Source: Cyanobium sp. NS01
GTDB taxonomy: Bacteria; Cyanobacteriota; Cyanobacteriia; PCC-6307; Cyanobiaceae
Length of the DNA stretch: 64,000 nucleotides
Assembly: GCF_014280235.1 (NCBI RefSeq)
Contig: NZ_CP047940.1
Span: 868,001 to 932,000 of the forward strand
Direction of reading: 5' to 3'
The position numbers were made by a program, and so were the translations under genes. Each line of letters starts with the position of its first letter. The first letter of the stretch is position 1. Below, piece after piece: positions 57,456-64,000 of the stretch. The notes beneath the pieces are model-generated. The model was not told where the DNA came from, did not search any database, and saw only the letters and a list, made by a program, of their open reading frames with translations.

Positions 57456-58139
57456 ATGGTGATGCCCGACCCTTCCGATCCGCAACCCCCAGCGGCCGAG
57501 CCATTGGAGCCCTATCAACGCCTTGGCATCAGCCCCGACGCCAGCTTCGAGGAGGTGCAGGCGGCCAAGCAGGCCCGCCTCGACGAGGCCGGTGAGGACA
57601 CCATGGCCCGCTCGCGCATTGAGGCGGCCTACGACACCCTGCTGATGGAGCGCCTCAAGCAGCGCCAGCAGGGTCGGGTGAGCACGGCGGCCCGAACGGC
57701 TTCGGCACGGGAGCAGATCGCTCCGCCTCCGCCTCGCCTGGCGATGCCTGCCCTGCCCCAGCTGCCCCTGCCCAAGGTGGCGGCGCCGACCCTGAGCATG
57801 CCCGGGCTGGAGCTGGCCGAGGGCGGTGTTCTGAACCTGGCCCTCGGCGGCTTCGGGGTGCTGCTGGCCCTGCTGTTGCTGGTGCCCTCGGCCTCACCGG
57901 AATTTCTGCTGGCCCTGGCCACCGCCCTCACGGTGGTGTGTCTGCAACGCCGCCGCCGCCGCTTCCTGGCGGCTGTGGGCTGGGGCTTCGGTCTGCTCAC
58001 GCTGGGGCTGGTTTTGGGTGGCCTGGTGGCCGGCCTGGCCGGATCCGGCCTGCCCCTGGGGCTGCCGCTCTCCCTGCAACAGCTGCAGAGCTTGCCCGCC
58101 TTCGTGCTGCTGCTGTTGGCGGCGCTGTTTGTGGCCTGA
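57456..58139 (+). CDS. CPP1-like protein (DUF3353), J-like domain plus membrane helices
   Basis: 227 residues. An N-terminal J-like module (about 18-70) has YQRLGISPDASFEEVQAAKQ and ARSRIEAAYDTLLMERLKQR. The HPD of true J proteins is absent. A Pro/Ala linker is followed by three or four hydrophobic helices (about 130-225). It matches CPP1, a plastid/cyanobacterial chaperone-like protein that stabilises protochlorophyllide oxidoreductase. A role in chlorophyll synthesis is inferred from that family. Confidence 0.85.
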   Translation: MVMPDPSDPQPPAAEPLEPYQRLGISPDASFEEVQAAKQARLDEAGEDTMARSRIEAAYDTLLMERLKQRQQGRVSTAARTASAREQIAPPPPRLAMPALPQLPLPKVAAPTLSMPGLELAEGGVLNLALGGFGVLLALLLLVPSASPEFLLALATALTVVCLQRRRRRFLAAVGWGFGLLTLGLVLGGLVAGLAGSGLPLGLPLSLQQLQSLPAFVLLLLAALFVA

Positions 58140-58144
58140 GCCGC

Positions 58145-59092
58145 TCAGGCGACGCCAGCCTCCTCCAGTTCGGCGATCAGGCCCTCGAGCTCCCGGCCGC
58201 TCACCTCATAGACCGAGCTGCAGAAGTGGCAGGTGAGCTCAGCCCGGCCATCCTCCTCGAGGATGCTGCTGAGTTCGTCGCGGCCCAGGAGCTTGAGGGC
58301 GCCAAGGCTGCGCTGGCGGCTGCAGGGGCAGTGGAAGTGCACAGGCTGAGCCTCAGCTTCCAGAGGCTGGGGGTCGAGGTCGGGAAAGATGGCCTCCAGC
58401 AGCGTCAGCAGGTTGCCCTGGCAGGCCTCCAGGCGGGCACTGAAGCCCTGCACCGCCCGGCACCGCTCCTCCAGCAGGGCCACCAGGGCGGGCTCCCGGG
58501 CCGCCTTGGGCAGCACCTGCACCAGCACCCCGCCGCTGCAGCGCAGGCCGCCGCTGTCCATCCGTTCACCCACGAACACCGCCGAGGGGGTCTGCTCGGA
58601 GTGGAGCAGGTAGGAGGCCACGTCATCGCCGATGCCACCGCTCACCAGTTCCACCGTGGAGCTGAACGGCTGGCCCCGGCCCCAGTCGCGCATCACGTGG
58701 AGATAGCCCGTTCCGGTGGCGCCCGCCAGATCGAGCTGGGGTGAGCCGTCGGCGCCGGTGATCGGGTCGAGCTCCAGGGCCGGATTGCCCACGTAGCCGC
58801 GCACGGTGCCATCCCGGCCGGCATCCACCATCAGGCCCTTCAGCGCACTGTCTGAGGAGATGCGCAGGTTCACCCTGCTGTGGCTGATTTTCATCGAGCT
58901 GGCCAGCAGCAGAGCAGCTCCCATGGCCCGACCGAGCAGGGCCGTGGTGAGAAAGGAGAGCTGGTGGTGCTCGGCGGCGGCGCGGCTGGTGGCTGTGGTG
59001 GACACAGCCACCAGCCGGATGCCGCCGTCGGCAGCTGTGGCCCGCAGCAGCCTGTCGCTCAGGCAGGACTCGCTCATGCAGCCGGTGCTCAT
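58145..59092 (-). CDS. hslO: Hsp33, redox-regulated chaperonin
   Basis: 315 residues. N-terminal domain with [20 protein letters not shown] and GYVGNP. The C-terminal redox switch has four Cys in [10 protein letters not shown] and [10 protein letters not shown] (CxC and CxxC), which bind zinc when reduced and form disulphides on oxidation to activate the chaperone. ATG 59092; a second Met (MSESCL) is 5 codons in. Its start abuts the ABC ATPase gene, with no gap. Confidence 0.95.
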   Translation of the reverse strand: MSTGCMSESCLSDRLLRATAADGGIRLVAVSTTATSRAAAEHHQLSFLTTALLGRAMGAALLLASSMKISHSRVNLRISSDSALKGLMVDAGRDGTVRGYVGNPALELDPITGADGSPQLDLAGATGTGYLHVMRDWGRGQPFSSTVELVSGGIGDDVASYLLHSEQTPSAVFVGERMDSGGLRCSGGVLVQVLPKAAREPALVALLEERCRAVQGFSARLEACQGNLLTLLEAIFPDLDPQPLEAEAQPVHFHCPCSRQRSLGALKLLGRDELSSILEEDGRAELTCHFCSSVYEVSGRELEGLIAELEEAGVA

Positions 59093-59746
59093 TCAGACCA
59101 TCGTAAGGAGCTCGCTCGTCTGCAGATCGGTGAGCGTGCCCTGCTCCAGGCGCCAGGCCCTGCCTGCTGCGCGCTGGAACAGCTCCGGTTCGTGGGTCAC
59201 CACCAGCACGGCCCGCTCCCGGGCCAGCCCCTCCAGGAGAGCCACGATCTCGCCCCGCACCGTCCAGTCCAGCCCGGCGGTGGGTTCATCCAGCAGCAGC
59301 ACCTGGGGGTGGCGCAGCAGCTGAACCGCCAGGGCCAGGCGCCGCTGCTGGCCGCCGCTCAGTTGTTCAGGCCGCTGCTGGAGGCTGAGCCCAGCGAGGC
59401 CCACCCGCTGCAGCACCGCCTCCAGCCGCTCGGACTCCACGCGGCGCTGGCCCAGCCGCAGCTCCTGGCCCACCGTGAGCCCGAGAAAATGGCGCTCGGG
59501 AAACTGGAACACCAGGCCGCACAGCCAGCGGCGCTGGCGAGCCCGGAAGCGTTCTCCGTTCCAGTGGATCGTGCCCTGATCAGGGTCGGCCAGGCCGCTG
59601 ATCAACTCCAGCAGGGTGGTTTTGCCGCCGCCGCTGCGGCCGGCCACCAGGCCGATCGCCCCGGGCTCCAGGACCAGACTCACCTCGCGCAGCACCGGCT
59701 GGGGGGCTGTGGCGGGCTGGTAGCCGAGGCCGCGCAGTTCAAGCAT
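59093..59746 (-). CDS. ECF/CbiO-type ABC transporter ATPase
   Basis: 217 residues. Walker A GRSGGGKTTLLE (near 36), Q-loop segment VFQFPERHFLGLTV (the FQFPE form is typical of energy-coupling-factor ATPases), signature LSGGQQRRLALA, Walker B VLLLDEPTAGLD, and H-loop VVTHEPE. It probably powers a vitamin or metal uptake module whose membrane parts are elsewhere. ATG 59746; the frame is open far upstream. It is 0 bp upstream of hslO on the same strand. Confidence 0.9.
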   Translation of the reverse strand: MLELRGLGYQPATAPQPVLREVSLVLEPGAIGLVAGRSGGGKTTLLELISGLADPDQGTIHWNGERFRARQRRWLCGLVFQFPERHFLGLTVGQELRLGQRRVESERLEAVLQRVGLAGLSLQQRPEQLSGGQQRRLALAVQLLRHPQVLLLDEPTAGLDWTVRGEIVALLEGLARERAVLVVTHEPELFQRAAGRAWRLEQGTLTDLQTSELLTMV

Positions 59747-59818
59747 GGCTCCAGCATGCCTGCGGTGGGGGAGAGTGGCCTCTGCTGTTGTGGCTGCGGC
59801 CCAGCCCGATCGGTGCCG

Positions 59819-60283
59819 ATGGACGTTCAATTTCGTGAGCTCGACCCCTTCAACTGCTGGATCTGGATGCGCTTTGCCGATCCACTCGGCAGCGGCGAGA
59901 AGGGCTATCTGGAAACCGTCTTCGACAGCTGGTTCTTTCTGGGCAAGCTGGGTGGCTTCAATGCCGAGTCGCTCCAGGTCCATGAGGAGGGGGCGGAACT
60001 GAGCTGGATGGCCTACGACCAGCAGGCCGCCGCCACGGCCCTGCCGGCCCTGATGCACAACATGGGCCCGATGGAATATCAGGGAGTGTGGGCGCGCTGC
60101 TGGCTGGATCTGGGCACGAGTGATGCCTTCGCCCTCGACGTGCTGATCAACACCCTGCGCCAGCTCAACAACGACGTGGTGGAGGTGGAGCAGGTGCTGA
60201 TCGGTGGCCTCAACGACGACTGGGCCATCGACGAGCAGCCTGAGACCATTGACCAGCTGCTGGATTCGATCCCCGATTCCTGA
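59819..60283 (+). CDS. DUF3531 family protein
   Basis: 154 residues, soluble. Family marks: MDVQFRELDPFNCWIWMRF, YLETVFDSWFFLGKLGGFNA, WMAYDQQAAATALPALMHNM and VWARCWLDLGTSDAFALDVL. Found in cyanobacteria and plants, function unknown. ATG 59819 fits the conserved start. rsmE follows after 7 bp on the same strand. Confidence 0.88.
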   Translation: MDVQFRELDPFNCWIWMRFADPLGSGEKGYLETVFDSWFFLGKLGGFNAESLQVHEEGAELSWMAYDQQAAATALPALMHNMGPMEYQGVWARCWLDLGTSDAFALDVLINTLRQLNNDVVEVEQVLIGGLNDDWAIDEQPETIDQLLDSIPDS

Positions 60284-60290
60284 GCGCGCC

Positions 60291-61127
60291 ATGGTCCGCG
60301 AGCTGCGCCGCCTGCTGGTGGAGCGCCCTCGCCTCGAGGGCGCCGAGGGGCGCCTGGCCCTTGAGGCTCAGGAGCTGCACTACCTGCGGCGGGTGCTGCG
60401 GCTGCGAGCGGGGCAGGTCTTCGGGTTGGTGGATGGCTGCGGCAGGCTCTGGTCTGCGGCTCTCGAGCCGGGCCCGGTGCGGCAGCAGGGCTGGGCCGTG
60501 CTGCAACAGAGCCTGGAGGCGCCTTTGCTGAGCGTTCCGGCCCCACAGCCCAGCCTGCAGCTGGCCGTGGCCCTGCCGCGCCGGGATCCGGAGGTGATGC
60601 TGCGCATGGCCTGTGAGCTGGGCATCGACAGCTTCCAGTGGCTGCAGGCCGAGCGCAGTGTGGCGGAGGCAGCGATCCGCCCGGAGCGCCAGCAGGCCGT
60701 GCTGCGCGAGGCCCTGGAGCAGTGCGAACGGCTGTGGCTGCCCCACTGTCTGCCGGCGCAACCGGCCCTGGCCTGGCTCTCGGCGGCAACGAGCGGGGTG
60801 CGGCTGCTGGCCACCAGCCGCCGGCCCACGGCCCTGCCGCTGGGCGAGGCCCTCCATGCGCTCTGGCCTCGGGCGTCAGCTGCGCAGCCCAGTGGTGCCA
60901 CTCAACCCCGGGGTGCCCCTCAACCAGTGAGGGTGGCCATCGGCCCGGAAGGGGGCTGGAGCCCCGCGGAGGAAGCGGCAGCCCTGGAGCGTGGCTGGCA
61001 GGCGGTGCAGCTGGGCGAGGGGATCCTGCGCACCTCCACTGCCGCCGTGGCAGCGGCGAGCCTGCTGGCGGCCTGGCGCGGCGGGCTGGGGTTCAGTTGC
61101 GGAACATCTCCGACACCATCCCCTTGA
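60291..61127 (+). CDS. rsmE: 16S rRNA m3U1498 methyltransferase RsmE
   Basis: 278 residues. An N-terminal PUA-like domain (LHYLRRVLRLRAGQVFGLVD) is followed by a SPOUT methyltransferase with the trefoil knot IGPEGGWSPAEEAAA and LGEGILRTSTAAVAAASLLA. It methylates U1498 near the ribosomal decoding centre using SAM. The Gln/Pro-rich insert before the knot is lineage-specific. The 3' end overlaps a convergent gene by 35 nt. Confidence 0.93.
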   Translation: MVRELRRLLVERPRLEGAEGRLALEAQELHYLRRVLRLRAGQVFGLVDGCGRLWSAALEPGPVRQQGWAVLQQSLEAPLLSVPAPQPSLQLAVALPRRDPEVMLRMACELGIDSFQWLQAERSVAEAAIRPERQQAVLREALEQCERLWLPHCLPAQPALAWLSAATSGVRLLATSRRPTALPLGEALHALWPRASAAQPSGATQPRGAPQPVRVAIGPEGGWSPAEEAAALERGWQAVQLGEGILRTSTAAVAAASLLAAWRGGLGFSCGTSPTPSP

Positions 61128-61506
61128 ACACGCCCAGATTGGCCCCGGGCCGCCGCCGACCCATCGGCAGGGCGTTAGCGGGGTTGAGGCAGTCCGGGGC
61201 GTAGGTGACCTGGGAAGGGGGCGGCAGAGCCTCCTGGGCGGCTCGCAGTTCAGCGGCGATGGCCTCGGCCGTGGTGAGAGGACTCTTGGCCGGGGATGGC
61301 GGCGTTGCGGCCGGGGGCGCCGTGCTGGCGGCGGGCTGGGCCGACGGCTGAGCGGCGGGCTCGGGAGTGGCGGTGACCTCAGCCGTGCTGGTGCCCTTGG
61401 AGCTGGCGGGGGGGGCCTCCGCGATTGCCACCTGCACCGGTTCAGCCTTGGTGTCGCCGGCGCCGGTGAGGTCGAGGAAGAAGGAGCCCTTGCGCTTGAA
61501 CACCAT
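61093..61506 (-). CDS. hypothetical protein with Ala/Pro/Thr linker (137 aa)
   Basis: A short ordered head (MVFKRKGSFFLDLTGAGDTK) is followed by a long Ala/Pro/Ser/Thr-rich linker (about 30-85) and an ordered tail (TYAPDCLNPANALPMGRRRP, GVFKGMVSEMF). One Cys. The layout is like small picocyanobacterial proteins with an N-terminal and C-terminal conserved block. No family known. It overlaps the rsmE end by 35 nt on the opposite strand. Confidence 0.65.
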   Translation of the reverse strand: MVFKRKGSFFLDLTGAGDTKAEPVQVAIAEAPPASSKGTSTAEVTATPEPAAQPSAQPAASTAPPAATPPSPAKSPLTTAEAIAAELRAAQEALPPPSQVTYAPDCLNPANALPMGRRRPGANLGVFKGMVSEMFRN

Positions 61507-61647
61507 CGCGACTGAGCCGGCAACATCTGTGGCCGATTATCCGTTGGGCCGGCGCCGCCATGGCCTGCTGCTTAGGGCAGTGCAACACATGCTCCCTGCC
61601 ACACACTGGGGAGCCCCGCCGCGATCCCTCGGCGCCGCCCTGCGTTC

Positions 61648-62403
61648 GTGTTCGTTCCACCTCCCCAGCAGCCAATCCCCTGGCTGGTCGCCCTGGCGGT
61701 CAATGCCGCCCTGATCAGCGCGGCCCAACGGCTGCCTGTGCTCACCCGCGCCGGCTGGATCCATGCCGGCGCCCTCGGCACCGTGCTGTGGGGCTGCCTC
61801 GGGCCCCTGGGCTGGCTGGCGGTGGTGGGCTATCTGGCCCTGGGCTCGGCCGTGACCCGGCTGGGCCTGCGCCACAAGCAGCGCGCCGGGCTGGCGGAGG
61901 CGCGCGGCGGCCGGCGTGGACCCGAGAACGTGTGGGGCTCGGCGGCTCCCGGCGCCGCCCTGGCCATGCTCACCGCCCTGGCGCCCATGAGCTGGCTGGC
62001 ACCGTTGCTGGTGGGCTTCGCCGCCAGCTTCGCCGCCAAGCTCGGTGACACCTGTGGCAGCGAGATCGGCAAGCGCTGGGGCCGCCACACCCTGCTGATC
62101 ACCACCTTGAGGCCCGTACCTCCCGGCACCGAGGGGGCGATCAGCCTGGAGGGCACGGCGGCCAGCCTGCTGGGCAGCGTGGTGATGGCCGCCTGGATGC
62201 TCCTGCTGGGCCTGCTGGGCGGCTGGGCAGACGCCGGGCTGGTGGCGGCCGTGGGACTGCTGGCCACCCTGGTGGAAAGCCTGATCGGTGCCACCCTGCA
62301 GCCCCGCCTCGCCTGGCTCAGCAACGAGCTGGTGAATGGCCTTCAGACCACCCTGGCCGCGGTGCTGGCGATTGTGCTCTGGCTCTGGTGGGCCTCGCCC
62401 TGA
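61648..62403 (+). CDS. DUF92 / VTE6-like membrane protein, possible phytyl-phosphate kinase
   Basis: 251 residues with about six hydrophobic helices. DUF92 signatures: LGTVLWGCLGPLGWLAVVGY, AASFAAKLGDTCGSEIGKRW, LRPVPPGTEGAISLEGTAAS, and VESLIGATLQPRLAWLSNE. In plants and Synechocystis the VTE6 member phosphorylates phytyl phosphate from chlorophyll turnover for tocopherol and phylloquinone synthesis. The start is GTG. The 3' end overlaps the convergent sigma factor gene by 61 nt. Confidence 0.88.
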   Translation: MFVPPPQQPIPWLVALAVNAALISAAQRLPVLTRAGWIHAGALGTVLWGCLGPLGWLAVVGYLALGSAVTRLGLRHKQRAGLAEARGGRRGPENVWGSAAPGAALAMLTALAPMSWLAPLLVGFAASFAAKLGDTCGSEIGKRWGRHTLLITTLRPVPPGTEGAISLEGTAASLLGSVVMAAWMLLLGLLGGWADAGLVAAVGLLATLVESLIGATLQPRLAWLSNELVNGLQTTLAAVLAIVLWLWWASP

Positions 62404-63263
62404 AGCTGGGCCAGCAGCTCACCGCCCCGCTGCCGGCAGTGTTGGGGGGCCAGCCCCAGCTGCCCGGCCAGGTCGCTCCAGGTGAGGCCATCGATCCAGC
62501 GGCCTTCCAGGAGCTGCCGGTCCAGGGGCGCGAGGCGGGCCAGGTGTCGGCGCAGCCAGGCGAGCTGGGGATCGTGCTGGTCCGCCGCATGGTCGCAGGC
62601 GGTGCTGACGGGATCAGCGAGCAGGTCGAGCCGGCACGGCGGGGCGCCCTCGTCGCCATCGCTGCCCAGGGGCGCATCCAGGCTGCTCAGCTGCAGGGCC
62701 CGCCGCACCCGGCCGGCCTCCTCCAGCTGGGCCTGCGTGCAGCCCAGGGCGGTGGCCATTGCCGCCAGGTTCAGCGGCGGCAACCCTGCGCTGCGACGCT
62801 GCTCCAGCCAGCGATCGGCCCGCTGGTTCAGCTCCCGCAGCCGCCGGGGAGTCTGCAGGGGCTGCAGCCTGTCGCGGCGCTCCATCTGCATCGCGCCCCT
62901 GACGCAGGGCACCGCATAGGTGCTGAGGCTCACCGGGCGGCTGGTGTCAAAGCTGTCCACGGCCCGCACCAGCCCCTCGTAGCCCACGGAGCAGAGGTCG
63001 TCGAAGGGCTGGCCGGTGCGGCGGCTTTCGCGCTGGGCCACCATCCGCACCAGGGCCAGGTTGTTCACCACCAGGGCGTTGCGCCATTGCAGCTGCACCG
63101 CCCTGGGCCCGGAGCGGCCCAGCCGCCGCAGCAGGGTGCGGTTGTGGCTGCTGTGGTCGGGAGAGGCGGCCCGCAGCCGGGTGGAAGCGGTGCGGAGAGG
63201 AGGGCGGCGCCGAGGGGCGGCAGTGTTGGCCTGCATGGCGGTGGAGCGGGGACGGGGATCCAT
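62343..63263 (-). CDS. RNA polymerase sigma factor, alternative (group 3-like)
   Basis: About 306 residues. A basic, Ala/Arg-rich head (about 1-45) is followed by region 2 (NNLALVRMVAQRESRRTGQP, FDDLCSVGYEGLVRAVDSFD, SLSTYAVPCVRGAMQMERRD), region 3 (LRELNQRADRWLEQR), and region 4 with DLAGQLGLAPQHCRQRGGEL. Region 2.1/2.2 is shorter and the -10 recognition helix differs from RpoD types, so a group 3 (SigF/G-like) or lineage-specific class is likely. Start ATG 63263, GTG 63269 or ATG 63236. Confidence 0.88.
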   Translation of the reverse strand: MDPRPRSTAMQANTAAPRRRPPLRTASTRLRAASPDHSSHNRTLLRRLGRSGPRAVQLQWRNALVVNNLALVRMVAQRESRRTGQPFDDLCSVGYEGLVRAVDSFDTSRPVSLSTYAVPCVRGAMQMERRDRLQPLQTPRRLRELNQRADRWLEQRRSAGLPPLNLAAMATALGCTQAQLEEAGRVRRALQLSSLDAPLGSDGDEGAPPCRLDLLADPVSTACDHAADQHDPQLAWLRRHLARLAPLDRQLLEGRWIDGLTWSDLAGQLGLAPQHCRQRGGELLAQLQGEAHQSQSTIASTAARVV

Positions 63264-63318
63264 CTCCACGCTCTGTGGCCTGGCGCCGGACTGGCTCGCC
63301 GCCGGGAGTGATCCGCTC

Positions 63319-63996
63319 TCACCCGAATGGGTGAGGCGCGGCTGCCGAGGTCAGTCCAGCCCAGCTGTTGAGGGCGGGCCACTCGCGCAGGCGACGAAAC
63401 ACCTCCGCATGGCCGCTGCCGTTGAGGTGAAGGCCGTCGGCGCACAGCCAGCGGGGCCAGCTCGTGTCGCAGAGCAGGGGGCGCAGCAGGGGCAGAAAGG
63501 GCACGTCGGCCTCGAGGCAGGCCAGCTCCAGCAGGGCCTCGTAGCGCCGCAGCTGCTCCTGGGAATACCACAGCACATCGGCGAAGGGCATCGCCTGCTC
63601 CACCACCGGGGTGAGGCCCACCACCAGCACGGGGGCCAGCTGGCCCGCCCGTTGCAGCAGCTGCTGCAGGCCATAGAGAAAGCCATCGGCATCGAGCTGG
63701 GGGCGCCCGTCCGGACGACCCACCCGGGCCGTGTCGTTCACCCCCACCGACAGCAGGATCCCCTGGGGCCTCTGGCGGCGCAGCTCACCCCTGCAGCCCA
63801 CCTCCCGCTCCAGCCGGGCCGCCACCCGCTCCAGCCCATCGCCCCGCACCCCCAGGGGGTACACCACAGGGGCCTGGGGCAGGGCCATCCAGTGCCGCCG
63901 CAGCCGCTCGCACCAGCCCCCCTGCTCGGGATCGCCCCAGCCGTACACGCCGCTGTCCCCGATCACGATCAGCTTGCGGGGAACCTGGAGACCCAT
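63319..63996 (-). CDS. SGNH/GDSL-type hydrolase
   Basis: 225 residues. Block I VIGDSGVYGWG (nucleophile Ser; the GDSL motif reads GDSG), oxyanion Gly in the VRGDG segment, block III GVNDTARVG (Asn), and block V ADGLHLNGSGH (Asp and His). No signal peptide. A cytoplasmic esterase or lipase-like enzyme of unknown substrate. The ATG is 4 bp from the window end, so upstream context is missing. Confidence 0.9.
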   Translation of the reverse strand: MGLQVPRKLIVIGDSGVYGWGDPEQGGWCERLRRHWMALPQAPVVYPLGVRGDGLERVAARLEREVGCRGELRRQRPQGILLSVGVNDTARVGRPDGRPQLDADGFLYGLQQLLQRAGQLAPVLVVGLTPVVEQAMPFADVLWYSQEQLRRYEALLELACLEADVPFLPLLRPLLCDTSWPRWLCADGLHLNGSGHAEVFRRLREWPALNSWAGLTSAAAPHPFG

Positions 63997-64000
63997 GGCG

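Noticed and set aside
58880-59818. long 5' extension of the DUF3531 frame
   Set aside because: It is antisense to hslO and the ABC ATPase gene and lacks any domain; the family starts at ATG 59819.

Overview
The window looks like the chromosome of an alpha-cyanobacterium of the Cyanobium / Synechococcus subcluster 5.2 type. It is GC-rich and gene-dense. It carries picocyanobacterial hallmarks: a 48-residue Hli protein, ndhL next to trpA, cyAbrB, DUF3007, DUF3531, DUF2808 and CPP1-like proteins, and an intron-less tRNA-Leu(UAA). It also holds two inducible carbon-uptake systems, ndhF3-ndhD3-cupA-cupS and bicA, which many open-ocean relatives lack. I see no insertion sequence, prophage or CRISPR array.

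Layout. 1-9 kb is a metal region: futB and futA (ferric iron uptake), then a long minus-strand run with a QueD-like protein, a UPF0718 permease with its TIGR03943 partner, a large anchored protein, a Zur-like Fur regulator, an unusual cytoplasmic C-type-lectin-fold protein and a His-rich CobW metal chaperone. 9-18.9 kb has hisIE, a metzincin-like protease, a group 2 sigma factor, a Nif11-cupin fusion, cyAbrB, a c6-type cytochrome, and ndhL-DUF3007-trpA followed by tRNA-Leu. 19-28 kb has cell-wall proteins (LysM, lysozyme-like), Nudix, a CaCA cation exchanger, an SLC13-type permease, the K+ system ktrA/ktrB and a broken dedA gene.

28.2-34 kb is the high-affinity CO2-uptake operon with a 14-bp tandem repeat in its leader. 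34.5-43.9 kb holds an FAD enzyme, a minimal SepF paralogue, a lipase, hli, an SOS-boxed UmuD homologue that has lost both catalytic residues, an FMN reductase, pirin, DUF2808 and a GST-like protein. 43.9-49.3 kb is a nitrogen/redox block: a PII protein with an altered T-loop, DUF4278, a structured leader and probable NtcA promoter, the ammonium transporter, glutathione reductase and ferritin. 49.4-64 kb has a glutamine amidotransferase, a metallophosphoesterase, an OmpR/EnvZ-type pair, cysK, bicA, hslO, an ECF-like ATPase, rsmE, a DUF92 (VTE6-like) protein, a group 3 sigma factor and an SGNH hydrolase.

Themes. Inorganic carbon supply (NDH-1MS, BicA, ion transporters that set the Na+/K+ background), metal supply and storage (FutAB, CobW/Zur cluster, ferritin), and nitrogen sensing (PII variant with Amt). 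The observations most worth following up are the catalytically dead, LexA-boxed UmuD homologue, the Zur/CobW/lectin-fold/UPF0718 cluster, and the PII variant facing amt. Functions were assigned by reading motifs; no database search was run.
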